Of a stretch of 64,000 nucleotides of DNA, positions 10,601-22,203 are shown piece after piece. The position numbers and the translations under genes are program-made. Origin of the DNA: Anthoceros angustus. Taxonomy: Eukaryota > Streptophyta > Anthocerotopsida > Anthocerotales > Anthocerotaceae. The stretch is taken from the NCBI GenBank assembly GCA_010909165.1, contig MU008171.1, positions 496,001 to 560,000 of the forward strand. The letters are read 5' to 3'. Numbering within the stretch: the stretch's first letter is position 1; each line of letters begins with the position of its first letter. Under the pieces are notes generated by a model that searched no databases, had not been told where the DNA came from, and was given only the letters and a program-made list of their open reading frames with translations.

Positions 10601-11069
10601 AATTATGCCTCACATAGGGATTATGCTTCACATTGGATGGCTTCTATGTTGTGATAGGAGGGTAATTATAATTATAAACCCTAAACCCTAATTGTACCTC
10701 ATAGGATGCCTTCTATGTTTGTGTTCAGATCTAGCCGGATTTGAATTTTTTTATAAATTTTTAATATTGGGCAATGGTTTGGTGGCAATATTAATCCTTG
10801 AATGTACAAAATCTCAATTTAAGACTTTAGGCCTACATTTGAGATTGTAGATAAATCTTGGTAGCTGATTAATTTGATGTTTTTGTGCAGTTTTGTGCCG
10901 TTGGACATGCTCTGTCAACCATGTGCACTGCCAAAAACTTGGACAAGTGTAAGTGTAAAGAATCTCATGATATTGTTGATAGAAGCATTGCGGCATGGGC
11001 CATGCCGACCCAACCATGGCCACATGGGTTACAACGTCAAGAGAGAATGTGGAGATTTTATAAAAAAAC
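10601..11069. other. AT-rich spacer with a short telomere-like motif
   Basis: No supported gene. At about 10676-10692 the text aaaccctaaaccctaa matches two plant-type telomere units (telo-box). It is too short to be a telomere relic on its own. A retroelement tail follows. Confidence 0.5.
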
Positions 11070-11500
11070 GAGATGGGAAATCCCATCTACCCCGAGGCGA
11101 AAGGGGACAACCCACGACGGGCACCAAAGTTAGGGTGGGGAGCGGGGAGGCGGGCGGGTGGGTGCCTTGAGGGGGCGTGACCACTGCTAATCTACCCTAT
11201 AACCCCCAATTTCCCCCAAGATATTGCCATCCAAGATAGGGAAGGGCCTACTTACTACTGGTGTCGTTGATGCCGCGTCTCGAGCACTCGTGATTGTCCT
11301 AAAGATGGCGCTAGCCAACGCCCTTTGTAGGGCGATGGAAACCCATTGCTTGAAATATGCCATGACACTGGAAAGGGGGAGGCCAACCCCACTATCGTTT
11401 GTGGTAGGCCTTTGCGCACTCCTTGATGAAACGAGAAAAAATCTCAGTACCCAAGACCCCATGGGTTTCAATGGCAAGGCCTTGACCCTACTTCCTGACC
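11070..11500 (-). pseudogene. 3'-terminal fragment of a non-LTR retroelement (C-terminal region)
   Basis: The minus-strand reading AYFKQWVSIALQRALASAI...VVSRPFPILD aligns with the C-terminal part of the longer element at 13.8-15.7 kb (AFFRQRVSIALQEALSTAI...VVCRPFTLP). Its 3' end carries a perfect hairpin, gatgggaaatcccatc at about 11074-11089, also found at the ends of the other copies. Only the last part of the protein remains, so it is a 5'-truncated insertion. Confidence 0.7.
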
Positions 11501-11949
11501 CTACTTGCTTAAAGAAGTAGGGTCAATAAGCACCGCAGGCACAAAATGGTCGCATATTTTGAGGGCCAGCTTGGCCAAACTCCCCGGCTAACATCCCCGA
11601 TGCTTAGACATAGATACCTTTCTCAAGGGTATGCCATTGCTGGACGATGTTACTCCTAAGTATGAATTTTGTACACAATATTTTCGTCCTACTATGTGTT
11701 GTGGTGAAAACGAATGAATTATCACAAACAAACACACGGCACAGAAGCATATAAGAGGAGGACATGTCATGCCATGTAGCTTCCCAAAGTGCCATGGACG
11801 GATCCCTCACCCGTTGCATAACTTCCCAATCTACATAAGAAGCGTATACAAGATCCGAGCAATCCTTGACCCGAGTACGATTGAGGATAGTAAGATATAG
11901 CCTTTCCCCAAACCAAAGAGATTCGCTAACGATTTCCTTTATGCTTTCT

Positions 11950-12640
11950 AAATATGCATAGCCGAAGGATATGCTTGCAAAGCCTTGGAAATCGTTTCAA
12001 GGAATACCGTCAGGTGAATGCGGGCAACAGATACTAATATCAGCAACGGAGAAGGTTCTTGCAGGGCTTATTGACCTAAAGGGCATGGATGATGATATCA
12101 GCCTCGGAAGAAATTTCACATCATCCAAGTGGCGATGCGAAACACCTTGGGTGCTCATCGTTCGAGGAGGTGCGGAAAGAGTATCCCCATCATGCAATGA
12201 TAGTGTGTCAGTACCAGTTTCAAACAGACGGCCGGAAAGGTGAGAAACACTTTCTATTCAATAGTTCTGGAGTTGGGTGTGTGGGCGTGTGTGGAGGGCG
12301 CCGGGCCGGGCGCCTCCACAAGGAAGCCTGCAGTGGAGGCGCCGGCGGGCGCCCGCAGAAGCTGGCGATGGAGGCGCGGCGGGCGCCGCCCACCTGTGAA
12401 GCCTGGCCGATGGAGGGCGCCGGCGGGCGCCTCCACCAGCTCGGGCCGGTGGATGGCGGCCGCCCACCTGTGAAGCCTGGCCGATGGAGGGCGCCGGCGG
12501 GCGGCGCCTCCACCGTGCACCAGGTAGAGGGCGCCTCTTTCGCATACGAGACGATGTGGTTTTGTTTTTAATTTGCAGCAACTAAAGGACGTTGAGGTTT
12601 TGGCGAAGCTGCCGGATGACTTCCGCCATTTCATAGTTGA
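11950..12640 (+). mobile_element. Transposon-like fragment with GC-rich insert (family member also at 56 kb)
   Basis: A short coding-like stretch around 12060-12230 (for example GCSSFEEVRKEYPHHAMIVC) resembles 56140-56300, and both are followed by a GC-rich block (12290-12530 and 56345-56440). The family is not recognised. No transposase motif is visible. The flank 11500-11950 shows no gene. Confidence 0.4.
12290..12530. repeat. GC-rich repeat with GGCGCC palindromes
   Basis: Imperfect repeat units containing cacctgtgaagcctggccga followed by tggagggcgccggcgggcg, seen around 12389-12430 and 12466-12508, with further partial units. It is much richer in G+C than its flanks and contains many nested GGCGCC palindromes. 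Confidence 0.75.
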
Positions 12641-13795
12641 CTAGCTCTAAATAACTTTTGGCAAGTCTCCTAGCGGGTATTGGGTGCACCAAATGTGCGT
12701 GAGCGCATTAAAATTCGCAGACATGAGCGCATTCAAACTCACCCACAATATATAAGCCACCCTCAGAACGTCCATGAGTGGATCCTTGATGGGATGAGTT
12801 CCTCATATTTGGTTTAATGTAACTTAAAGAGCAATTGGTTTGGATTAATGGTCGTATATTTTGTCGTCGATCGCATTATGTAGCGCACCGAATACTTCGC
12901 CAGACTAATCTCTCGATGTGAAAGAGTAAAAATTCTTCATCTCATGATGGTGCATGAGTCACACTACTGCTTCCCACTACGCACTCATCCTAATGTCTAG
13001 GTGCTAATATATTGCCCGCAAACATTAATATACAATATTCCCCAGTAAAGAGTGCCTTGGCATGATTTGAGAATTAGAAAAGACGAACCTTCTTCTTTGC
13101 TTGTAGGTAATAGATATGAGAGTCAAGACTCTAATAACTTTATTATCTTAAACTTAATTATTAGTGAGCATATTCACACCCTCGCCGTACCTATAAATGT
13201 GCAGTAGACAGTACGACATACTAGCTTAGAATTTGTAGCACATGGATTTTGCTACATACACGTGTATAAAGTTCTCTAGGGTACAGACAGGTTCATGGAT
13301 ATATAATCTCTCTCCTCGAAGATTGAGGAAAGTAGAGCTAGAGTTGGGATCAATCAACAATTACAACTCTAAGTGTGGGAGTCAGGGTGGGGCAACTATG
13401 TAAGTTTGAAGAAGTTTAAAGAGCTGGCTTTAGGGCTATGGAGCATGTACATGACGTTAGGTGGGAGGTTTGTCACTTGGTGAATTCGAATGAATTGTTT
13501 AACCCTGGAAGAGGTGCATTAGATTATCTTATGCTCTCCCTAATGGGGCAGTCCACACCTTCTGTGAACCCCAAAGACACTCCTTGTCCGGTGTGCGCTT
13601 AGCTTTATTGTGGAACTAAGGGGGTGAGATCCCACATTGGGCATATGCATAAGGACTTTGACCAGACTACTTGGGCGGCCCAAGTGTGTATCGCCACCAC
13701 CACCACCTTTGTGACGTAGGCTCCGATGTCCAGCGTCGTTCCTCCAGAGGTGCCTCTTTCATCATAAGAATGGTTGAGGACCTAGCTAGATGACA
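12641..13795. other. Intergenic, no gene seen
   Basis: AT-rich with many stops in all frames. I see no gene, RNA or clear repeat in this stretch. Confidence 0.5.
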
Positions 13796-15700
13796 TCCTT
13801 GGGATGTTCGAAACCCGTTTTCCATACTTGCGCACCTTTCACAGGCTTCCCAGGCACCTCCATGATGATGCCCGCTTACTGTTCCATCTTTCCTTGGATC
13901 GCCTTGTGCTTGACTCCCAGGACGAGTTGGCCTGGTGTCTTCTTCTGCTTCTCCCTCTTTGATAATTGCATTGTTCTAAGGGTGGGGCTTCTTGTCATCA
14001 TGAGGTTGCAAGCCGTCTTTGCTGTTTTCAGGCTGGCGATTGGGCATCTCTCTAAGAGGAGACTTTGCATGCTTCCAAGGCTCGTACGGAATCAGCACTA
14101 CGGTTGGAACAAGAACCAGGGAATGCGGCCAACCTGCGGCGCTATAAGTTGCTTGGCCAAGTTGGTGAATATGCCCGCGCCAATAGGGCTCTTTGCCCCC
14201 TTCCTTTGGCCCCTGCTTTGGAGGAGACCATTGCGGCCCTCCGTGCCCTACATACTGCCCCGAAGAACACCATCCCTCCAAACAAATACGACTATGTCCC
14301 TCAGGACCTCTTCTCCCTAGATCGAGCAGCTTTTGCTTTGGCCCTCTCTGCAGCCCCACGTTTTTCATCTGCCGTGCTGTTTGGAATGGTGTTTGAACAC
14401 CATAGGGACCTTTTTCTCCTTAAAGACCCCTCTAGCGGCTTCTCGGAGCTCTTTTCTCTGGCTTCTGCTGTGGCTCGGAGAGAGATGCCTCGTCAAATCT
14501 CCCTTGTTCTTGCAGCTAGCAGGCTTGTTGCTATGGACAAGCCTGCCCCCTCCTCTGGCGTGCGTCCGCTTGCGGTTGGGAAGGCCTTCATGCGGCTCTT
14601 CAACTATACTATTGCCCTTCAGTACCGCTCCCTTCTCCAGCACGGCCACCTCAATCCTCCTTATTAGTTTGGATGGAGGGATCGATGGTTTCGGGGGGTT
14701 GCAGGTGTCTTTGCTTGAGAAATAGCTTGGTCAGGCTTTCCAGTCTGTCCTCGTGGACCCCTCCATCCCTAGGTCCCCACAGGCTTGGCTTCGCTCTTGC
14801 TTTGGGAAGGGAGTATGCACCTGGCTTTTACCTCGTCCTTGTATACGCAGTTTTCACATTGCACCAACCACCTAGATCTCTACTGAGATGCGATTTCATC
14901 TTGGCATGTTCTAGCCTGTGGCTTCTTCCCTCCTTACCTACGAGTGTGGCTCTGCCCTTGATGACTCTAGGATTCACCTTGCTCGTTGTCCCCATCGGGG
15001 ACATCACATCGCCACCCATGACGCCATCTATGATGTCATATTCGCCATAGCCCGCGAAAGCGATTACATGGCCTAAAGGGAGAGAGGGTACATTCTTTGT
15101 ACAGTCAATCAGGGTTGACTTGTACCTCATCCACGGCGACCTAGTTTTGGTGGCGCATGTGGTGGTCATTAACCCTGCAAGTGACACCATCTCTGCGCAG
15201 GTGATCACTAACCTTCCAGGATGGGCTGCTGCCAGGGCGGCAACTTTCAAAGTCAAGAAATATAGTGGGATGCAGACGGGCCACCAATTCATTCCTCTCG
15301 CTCTTGAAACGTATGGGGCGATGTTAAGGATTTTGATACATTTATGAAGTCCTGCGCCAAGGCTTATCATGCCCACGGGCACAGTCTGGGGTTGTCCCTT
15401 TCCTACTTCACGGCGTTCTTCAGACAACGGGTCTCAATTGCCCTTCAAGAGGCCCTTTCCACAGCGATCATCCATAGAGCGGCGACAGCAGGTGATGCAT
15501 CCTCCTCTTCCTCTGTTGTTTGTAGGCCGTTTACTCTTCCCGCATTCGACATTGTGAGCGCAATTAGTGAATTCCGGCAGGAAGCTCAAATGCTCCTTTT
15601 CAACGCGAGCCTGAGGGTCTTCCTTGGTTGTCCTCTGCCGGATGGGCTTTTCCCATCAAAATTTGTCCCCCAATAAAAGGTCTTTTGCACGCTATGACCT
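13796..15700 (+). mobile_element. Non-LTR retroelement, internally deleted (RT fingers plus C-terminal nuclease-like region)
   Basis: Reads in broken frames. An N-terminal part (LPRHLHDDARLLFHLSLDRL) matches the 62.7-64 kb copy. The RT finger region runs to SGVRPLAVGKAFMRLFNYTIALQ and ends at 14667. The catalytic palm that should follow is missing, and the text jumps to C-terminal sequence: a His/Cys block near 14995 (HLARCPH), THDAIYDVIFAIARES, a possible restriction-like endonuclease stretch with KVKKYSGMQTGH, FIPLALETYGAML, and the terminal FRQRVSIALQEAL region. After the last open frame lies a hairpin, gatgggcttttcccatc, at about 15640-15656. The element is therefore dead. Calling the nuclease region restriction-like is inference from its place and its D/K-containing pattern. 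Confidence 0.75.
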
Positions 15701-15795
15701 TACAATTTCAATGTAGGGAGGTCAACTCCCAAGTATTATTTTTCATGAGGGAATGGGTAGCATTTTTCGCACCCACAAGTGTCTAGGTAGAAAGG

Positions 15796-16260
15796 GTGAC
15801 TTCGTCCTGAAGAAAGGGTGACTTCGTCCTGAAGAACTAGTGTCTGCTTTTCTACATAAGCCATAAGCCTAGGATCAAGTTCCATCACCATGGGTCCGAC
15901 AAAGGAAAGTTTTTGAGAGGGTGAACCTATTGCAGGGCTAAATGTTTCCTCTTATGGAGTGTCACACCGCCAACAAAATTTACAAGAGGGCAGCTCATAG
16001 CAAATGAGGAGATCACGTTGCAGTGAAAGACAATGAGGGGGTACTATGCCATGAGTGGCAAGTCACACCTAAAAGTGAGGCTTGACAAGTTCAGCATACT
16101 TGGGACAATAAAATCATGCTTGCTGCACCCATGCGACATGAAAGACAAATGAGGGATATGATGACATAAGTGGCAAGTCCCACCTAGAAGCAAAGCTTGA
16201 CAAGTTCAGCATACTTTGGACAGCAAACGGATGATCCGAACCCTCAATCATGCTTGCTGC
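15796..16260. repeat. Short tandem duplications downstream of the retroelement
   Basis: A 21-bp unit, gaaagggtgacttcgtcctga, is present twice at about 15793-15834. A 116-bp unit starting agtggcaagtc is present at about 16053 and 16169, both continuing with cttgacaagttcagcatact. No gene is seen between 15700 and 16600. Confidence 0.7.
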
Positions 16261-16625
16261 ACCCCACCCTTTGCAATTCACCGAGTGTGGAGAGCCCGAT
16301 GGACCCACATACATACACAGCTAGCAGGTCGAATACAGGCTGCATGAGTGAGTAAACTTCTAATCCTAGACGAGGTTTCACTCGTATACCAACTTAGGCT
16401 CAAGGCCTCTCTCTGCACCTGATAAAGGATTAAGTAGGGTTGTTTTATTTCACCCAAATCGTCAGGAGTATACAACTGAAAGTGAAAGCCGGTGCGCTTG
16501 CTTGGTAGCTTGCACCCAGTTCCTGTGGCTCAGCTTTGAGCTTGGATATTCGCTACTGTTGCAACGCCAAGCTTTTTGTGGCGGTCCAACCCAACAGGGT
16601 CGAGCGTCGGCCCCGAGTCCTGGCC

Positions 16626-17791
16626 ATGGCCACCGTGTTGCAGGGGGCAGCTATGAAGCCTGCAGCAACAGCAGGGACGGCGGTGGGGCATAAGGCAGCG
16701 GCACCCAATCTGGGCGCAGGAATTGGGCTGGCCTCTCCTGGGTTCCGGAGGCTGGCATTCGGGTGTGGCTTGAGGAGAGGGGAGCGACGGGTTCCTTCTC
16801 ACAGCGTGCAAGCAGGTAGCTGGGGCTTGGATATCTGCCAGTGACCGGGTGTGACTCGAATTTGCATGTTCTCGCTGCAGCTGGGTTGCCTATGTTGCTA
16901 ATTTGGATGGCATCGTTGGGTTGGCCGGCAGCACTTGAGCCCAGTGACAAGTCCATCGAGGTGATGCGCAAGTTTTCTGAACAGTATGCACGTAGGTCGG
17001 ACACATTCTTTTGCGTCGACAAAGGAGTCACCTCTGTGGTCATCAAGGTACTGTATTGAGCAGCTCACATCCGATTCCGAGGTATGTAATGTGTGGTCAG
17101 TGTGATCAGTGGGTTTTATGCCCGCTGCTTGTGGTGTTGCAGGGGTTGGCAGAGCACAAAGATTCGCTGGGAGCACCGCTCTGTCCATGCCGGTGAGACA
17201 CTTGTTGCCTCAGTACTTTTTTGGGTACGTTCATTGCTGCTGCTGCTGTTACTACCCTTGTTTACTGGATGCAGAGACTGTAGGTGGTTTCACGGGGCTA
17301 CGTCCTTTTGTTGCATGTGCTGATCATTGGTTGCTCTTGATGCAGACACTACGATGACAAAGTAGCCGAAGTGCAGCAGGGTTTTTGGAACTGCCCTTGT
17401 GTACCCATGAGGGAAAGGTGCAAACTCCCTGTCTTTACCTGTCATGCAACCTTGAATCTCTCGTGTCAAATCTGTGAGCTGTGCATTATGCCATGCCTTG
17501 CTAAGCAGCTACTCAGTTGACGGTGGTGGTGGTTGTGTTCGTGCAGGAAGGAGTGTCATTGTATGCTCTTCCTGACTGCAGACAACGATTTTGCGGGTCA
17601 AGACCAGGTAACCCCGCTCTTCTTCCCCCCTTCCCACGTCACACTTGTGATGTAACCTGATGTACTGCAAAACGAGGCTCCCATCACGGTTGGTGTTGTC
17701 ATTCATTGTCTGTGCGTGTGTGTGTGCGTGGTACTTTGCGTTGCAGGCTATCAGCATGGAAGAAATCAAGGAGCTTACCGCCAATGTCTGA
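16626..17791 (+). CDS. FTRC: Ferredoxin-thioredoxin reductase catalytic subunit, chloroplast
   Basis: Passes electrons from photosynthetic ferredoxin to thioredoxin through a [4Fe-4S] cluster and a disulfide. It acts in the chloroplast stroma in light regulation of carbon metabolism. Six exons: 16626-16815, 16932-17047, 17143-17192, 17346-17417, 17547-17607 and 17747-17791, with all phases agreeing, give 177 residues, the usual size. An Ala/Arg/Gly-rich transit peptide of about 60 residues precedes EPSDKSIEVMRKFSEQYARR. The seven conserved cysteines are present: FCVDKGV, then the exact spacing CPC-X16-CPC-X8-CHC, and DNDFAGQDQAISMEEIKEL near the end. Five introns of 95-153 nt, all GT-AG. A second in-frame acceptor at 16880/16881 would add 17 mostly hydrophobic residues to exon 2; I prefer 16931/16932 because homologues lack such a stretch. 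Faces the WD40 gene tail to tail. Confidence 0.94.
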
Positions 17792-18284
17792 TACAGTATC
17801 GATCTTGGGTTTGCAAGAACTTGGGGGAGCGGACGCCACAAATCCAACCAGCCAGCCAATTTGTAACAGTAGCTTAAGGACCGTGGTGGGAGGCAATTTT
17901 TGCTTCCCTATTCTCTCATAAAAGTTGTGAAATTGTTAAATTGTCATGGCAGTGGTGGCGTTTTGTTCTTTGCGAATTGCCTCACAGCAGAGCAAGAGAG
18001 CAAGAGGTAGAAAAGCCACCACACAGCAGGTAGACAATCCTGATTTGAGACAATTAAGACTTGAAGAAGACAAAAGTTGTGACAGTATAGTAATCGGCAA
18101 GCTACCCAGCAAGCAAGAAAAGATCCAAAGTTATCAGCGTGGTGCGCACATGATTTATATACAATGGTACAGATGGTGGTGGAGCCTCCAAATTGTAGTG
18201 TACAGCTTCCGCAGTTGGTGTGGGGGTTGGTGACGGATGCGATCTGCATGCTTTGTACCTGCCTCCTAGAAGTCCACTCACTAC

Positions 18285-20409
18285 CTATAGCCGATTGTGG
18301 TGGAGATATCTATTGTTGCCAGTGGAAATGTGTTGTTGCTGTTGTTGCTGCTGTTTGGGCATCGGCAATGACCACACCCGAATGTCCCGATCCAGGCCGC
18401 CACTGTAGAGCACGATTCCCAGCGAGGCATGGAAGTTCGGGGAAAGCGCGAGCGTCTTCACCGCCCCGCGGTGGCCCTTGAGCACGGCGACACAGACATG
18501 GCGCACGGTGGCGGGATCCTGCCGCCGCCACACCCGGATTGTGCAGTCCGCGGAGCCGCTGCACAGCACGTAGTCCGCCACACCGGCGTGCTGGGAATCC
18601 GGGTGCGACACGGCCAGGCACAGCACGGCCTGCTGGTGGCCTCGCAGCAACGTGGCGATGCTCATGTGCCGCGCGGAGTCCTCCCGCTCCCACACGCTCA
18701 CGCTCCGGTCCCCCGACGCGGAGTAGAGCAGCCCGCCGTCCGGGCTCAGAGCCAGGGCGTTGATGGCCGAGCTGTGGCCCTCCAGGGTGGTCACCAGGGC
18801 GTGGGATCCGTGCCGGTTGCTCTCCATGGGGTGCAATGAGGAGCCCTTGAAGTGGTGGTGCGGTCGCGCGCCTCGGGCTCGAGCTGCTGGTTGTTTTCTC
18901 AGGGATGGTGTCGGGGTGGATGCAACAGGGGAGGACATGTACGTCTGCCTCGCCTGCTGGTTGTGGAGCAGGCTCGGGGAGAGCAGGTTGTGGGCGCTGG
19001 CGTAGGACCTGAGCAACGGCGGCTGCTGTTGCAGCACGTCCTTCTGCATCTGCATCTGTATGTTCTCCTGTCCCTGTTGCTCTTCCGAGACGGGGATGGG
19101 AATGTCTTTCCGCCTGGGGGTCGGGTGGCTAGCGTCAGGTGGGCGAGCCGTCCGGGAGCAGCCGAGCCCAGACCTTGATCTTGGCGTCGGCTCCGCCGGT
19201 GTAGAGGAAGGCGTTGCCCTGGTCCACGACCACTGCGTTCACGGCGTCGTCGTGGGCGGTCAAGGATTCCAGGCACTTGTGGTCCGCCAGCCGCCACACC
19301 TTGACGCTCTTGTCCCAGGAGCCGGAGTAGAGCACCCCGGACCCCAGGGCCAGCACGGAGATGGTGTCCGCGTGCTGAATCCAGAGCTTCCGGTGGTGCC
19401 GCCGAACCTGCACGTAGTTCTTGGGCGGCAGGCAGGATACCACCATGTCCTTCACCGTCGGCAGCGTCGCCTGCAGCTTGTGCTTCACCAGCTCCGCTCC
19501 TTCTCTTTCTCCTCCTACTCCTCCCTCCGCGGCGGGCCATTGCCGGCTCCACGCCCGCAGCTTGCAGTCCTGATGCGCGCTGTACAGCCGGTCGTTGGCC
19601 ACCACCATCGCCTTCACAGCCCCCCCATCTCCCTTGAGCCGGAACCTATCGCCCACCAGAGTGTGCGACAGATTGGAGAGAGTGTGGCGCCATACCCGGA
19701 TGTCACTCCCTTCCGAGCCCGAGTACAGGTAGTCGCCGTCCAGGCATAAGGAGAGCACGGCTCCTTGATGGCCCTCCAATGTAGCCAGGCATCGCGCCCC
19801 GCTGAAATCTGCACTCACAATCACCGTCCACATCAAGCCTTAGCTCTTCATCTCCACACACCATAATTGTGCTACAACCGGTACCACCATGATGACACAC
19901 GCGAGCGGTCTCGCGCTCTAGAACTCTCATACAACACCCAATCACAACAAACAATCAGCAAACAACATGCCCCACGGATGGGTAGCAGCACCCATCACAA
20001 CAGACACCAAACCGCATCACAAAGCAACAAAGCAACACCACCCGCCACAACAAACAAACAGCCATCAGGACGACCAAGACGAGCGAGCAGATTCAGCTTC
20101 ACCTTAGGCGAGATGAAGCAACCACCCAATCATCAACAATCTTGACGGAGGGAGGAAGATGCAATGCTCACCAGCAGGGGACGGGAGACAGCTGGAGAGG
20201 GGCAAGACGTAAGGAGAGGCGTTGCAGGATTGCAAGTAAACGGGGTCGTCGGACTCGGCGTGGCTGAACCTGCCCGTCAGGCTCCATCTGGAAGCGGAGG
20301 CAGATCCGGAGGCAGAGGATTCCGATTCGGACTGAGTGGTGCTGTAGGAGGTGTCATCGGAGCACCCGCTCAGCTGCGACTCCAAGACGTAGCCGAGCTG
20401 CTGGACCAT
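18285..20409 (-). CDS. WD40-repeat protein, JINGUBANG-like, with one apparent frame break
   Basis: Exon 1 (20409-20172) is Ser-rich, starts MVQQLGYVLES and ends at a consensus donor G|gtgagc. Exon 2 starts at 19808 and joins in phase to read SPADFSGARCLATLEGHQG. Repeats with GH...W(x)VW signatures run LYSGSEGSDIRVW, LYSAHQDCKLRAW, VLYSGSWDKSVKVW, LYTGGADAKIKVW, LLYSASGDRSVSVW, VLCSGSADCTIRVW and VLYSGGLDRDIRVW, seven in all, as expected for one propeller. The order and spacing resemble plant JINGUBANG proteins, which regulate pollen germination in angiosperms; the role here is unknown. Between repeats 4 and 5 the frame changes near 19145: the first half stops at 19135, and the second half is open from about 19140 to 18285 in another frame. 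I see no splice site that restores it, so it is a real frameshift or a one-base sequence error. The linker is Gln-rich, and the C-terminus has a run of Gln. Confidence 0.78.
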
Positions 20410-22203
20410 GGTGGCGCGACAAAAGACAAAACTAGGTGATGCACCATGAGCTAGCAGCTAGCAGCTAGCGGGCAGCCGCCTCAGCCTTCCTCGGCCTCCT
20501 CGGCCCGTGCGTGGCCTGCTGCCTGGGCGCTGCGGCAGGACGCACTTCAGGCACAAATCGGGTGTGGGTCGCGGAGCGTGAAAGGAGCGGAAGCCTGGGA
20601 GGCACGGGGCGCGGACAGGGCGGGCCGCGGAGCTCAGAGCTGGGAGTAGGCAGTCGGAATGTGGCTGGCCCGAACGTCCACTACCGAGTGCCAGAGACAA
20701 GTGGGAGAAGGAGGTAGCGGGGCAATGTACGGATACGGCGTAGTATAGCAAGTGGGAGGGCGACGCGCGACCCGAGGTCACAAGCCCGCGACTTTATCAT
20801 GACGGTCGCGGCGATTTGCGACTCGAGTCGCGACTCCAACCAGTAACGTCTCGCGACGAGCGCTGTTTCCCAGGCCTGCACGGCAAAGCGACCGTTAGTT
20901 AATGAAGAGAAAGGGTGATTTGATTTCATTTCATTTCAGACACGACGGAGACGGCGACGGGCGACCTGGACTCCTGCAGCAATGGCAACGGCACTGTGGA
21001 TGGGACTGGACCTCCTTCCTGCCCCTTGCACATGACACCACGCCTACCCCTCATTGCGCCGTACGCCCAGCTATGGCCTCCTGCCCACAGGAGTTGATAT
21101 CACAAAGCAGGAGGCTCCAAATTGCGCAAGCATGCGGCTCCGGTTGCAGTTGCGTGCCTTTTCCGCTTGTCCATGTGAAAAGAGATCTCCGTGTCGCGCC
21201 CTGAGGGATACATGTCTCCCCCTCAGCCCCGGTACATATATACATCTAGGTTTGCCCACGTCACCCGCATTTCTCTACTGCCGCAAGTGTGTGATCCCTG
21301 GCGCGAGATTACCCGTCGACCCTGGCCGCGGATTTTGTCCTCCAGCCTCCTCCCCAGGCAGCCCAAGGGCCCCACAGCCCTCAACGGGACTTTTATAACG
21401 GGCTGCTGCCTCCAGAATATTGCATGATTGGATCGTCTGACACACAAACACTGTTCCAACTCCAGCGAGCTCCAGCTCCAGCCCCAGCCCCAGCCCCAGC
21501 CCCAGCCTACCCCCAGCCCCAGCCCCCATTTGTTTTGTTTCTCTCAATGTTTGGACGAATGGATTCCCTTCCCTCCCTTGTCTGTAATGGGATGGGCATT
21601 AAAACTGTCAGCCGGAACACCGACATCCAATCCCTTCGGAGCCCTTTCTAACATACAGCCCAGGAGCCGTTGCCAACGCTAGCATTGTACCAGTGCCGGG
21701 TACTGGATAATATAAACGAATTCCATTCCCCCACGCGTGCGAGGCTGAATGCTGAAGCTGAAACAAGGTGTGTATAGGAGGTACCTATGCAAGGCCTGGC
21801 GAACACCACCTGGACCTGGGCAGGATGCTCCAAGGATGAAGTGTAAAATATTAGGTCTGATGTCACAGACCTTTTACCAAGCCAGGATGGACAGGGGGGC
21901 GCACGAACGCACGTACATGCCCAGCTTTTTCCCTGTTTGCTGGTTGCTGCTGGCTACCAACTTCCACAGGTGAGGAGACAATCTGTGGGCGATCTACGTT
22001 TGGGGCCCGCTATTAGAGAGGGTACGAGGGTGAATGGCCGTCAGTAATAAGAAAGGTATGATACAATAATTTGGATGCATCTCTTCCCAGTGATGAGAGG
22101 GCAGACCAACGGGCAGCGGCAGCAGGACAGGCGGCAGGACAGGCGCTGTCGTGAGGTGTGTTGTCGGCGGAGATCTCACCACAACTGCACATCTGGCACG
22201 TCC
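20410..22203. other. Intergenic: promoter side of the WD40 gene and 3' side of the RPAP3-like gene
   Basis: No gene is supported. At 21460-21527 there is a hexanucleotide run of CCCCAG/CTCCAG units (microsatellite). The first few hundred bases should hold the WD40 promoter. No clear TATA motif stands out. Confidence 0.5.
21460..21527. repeat. (CCCCAG)n microsatellite
   Basis: About ten contiguous CCCCAG or CTCCAG hexamers with one interruption (cctacc). Confidence 0.85.

Noticed and set aside
18310-19749. Several long plus- and minus-strand frames opposite the WD40 gene
   Set aside because: GC-rich coding sequence keeps other frames open. Only the minus frames with WD repeats and a matching intron are supported.
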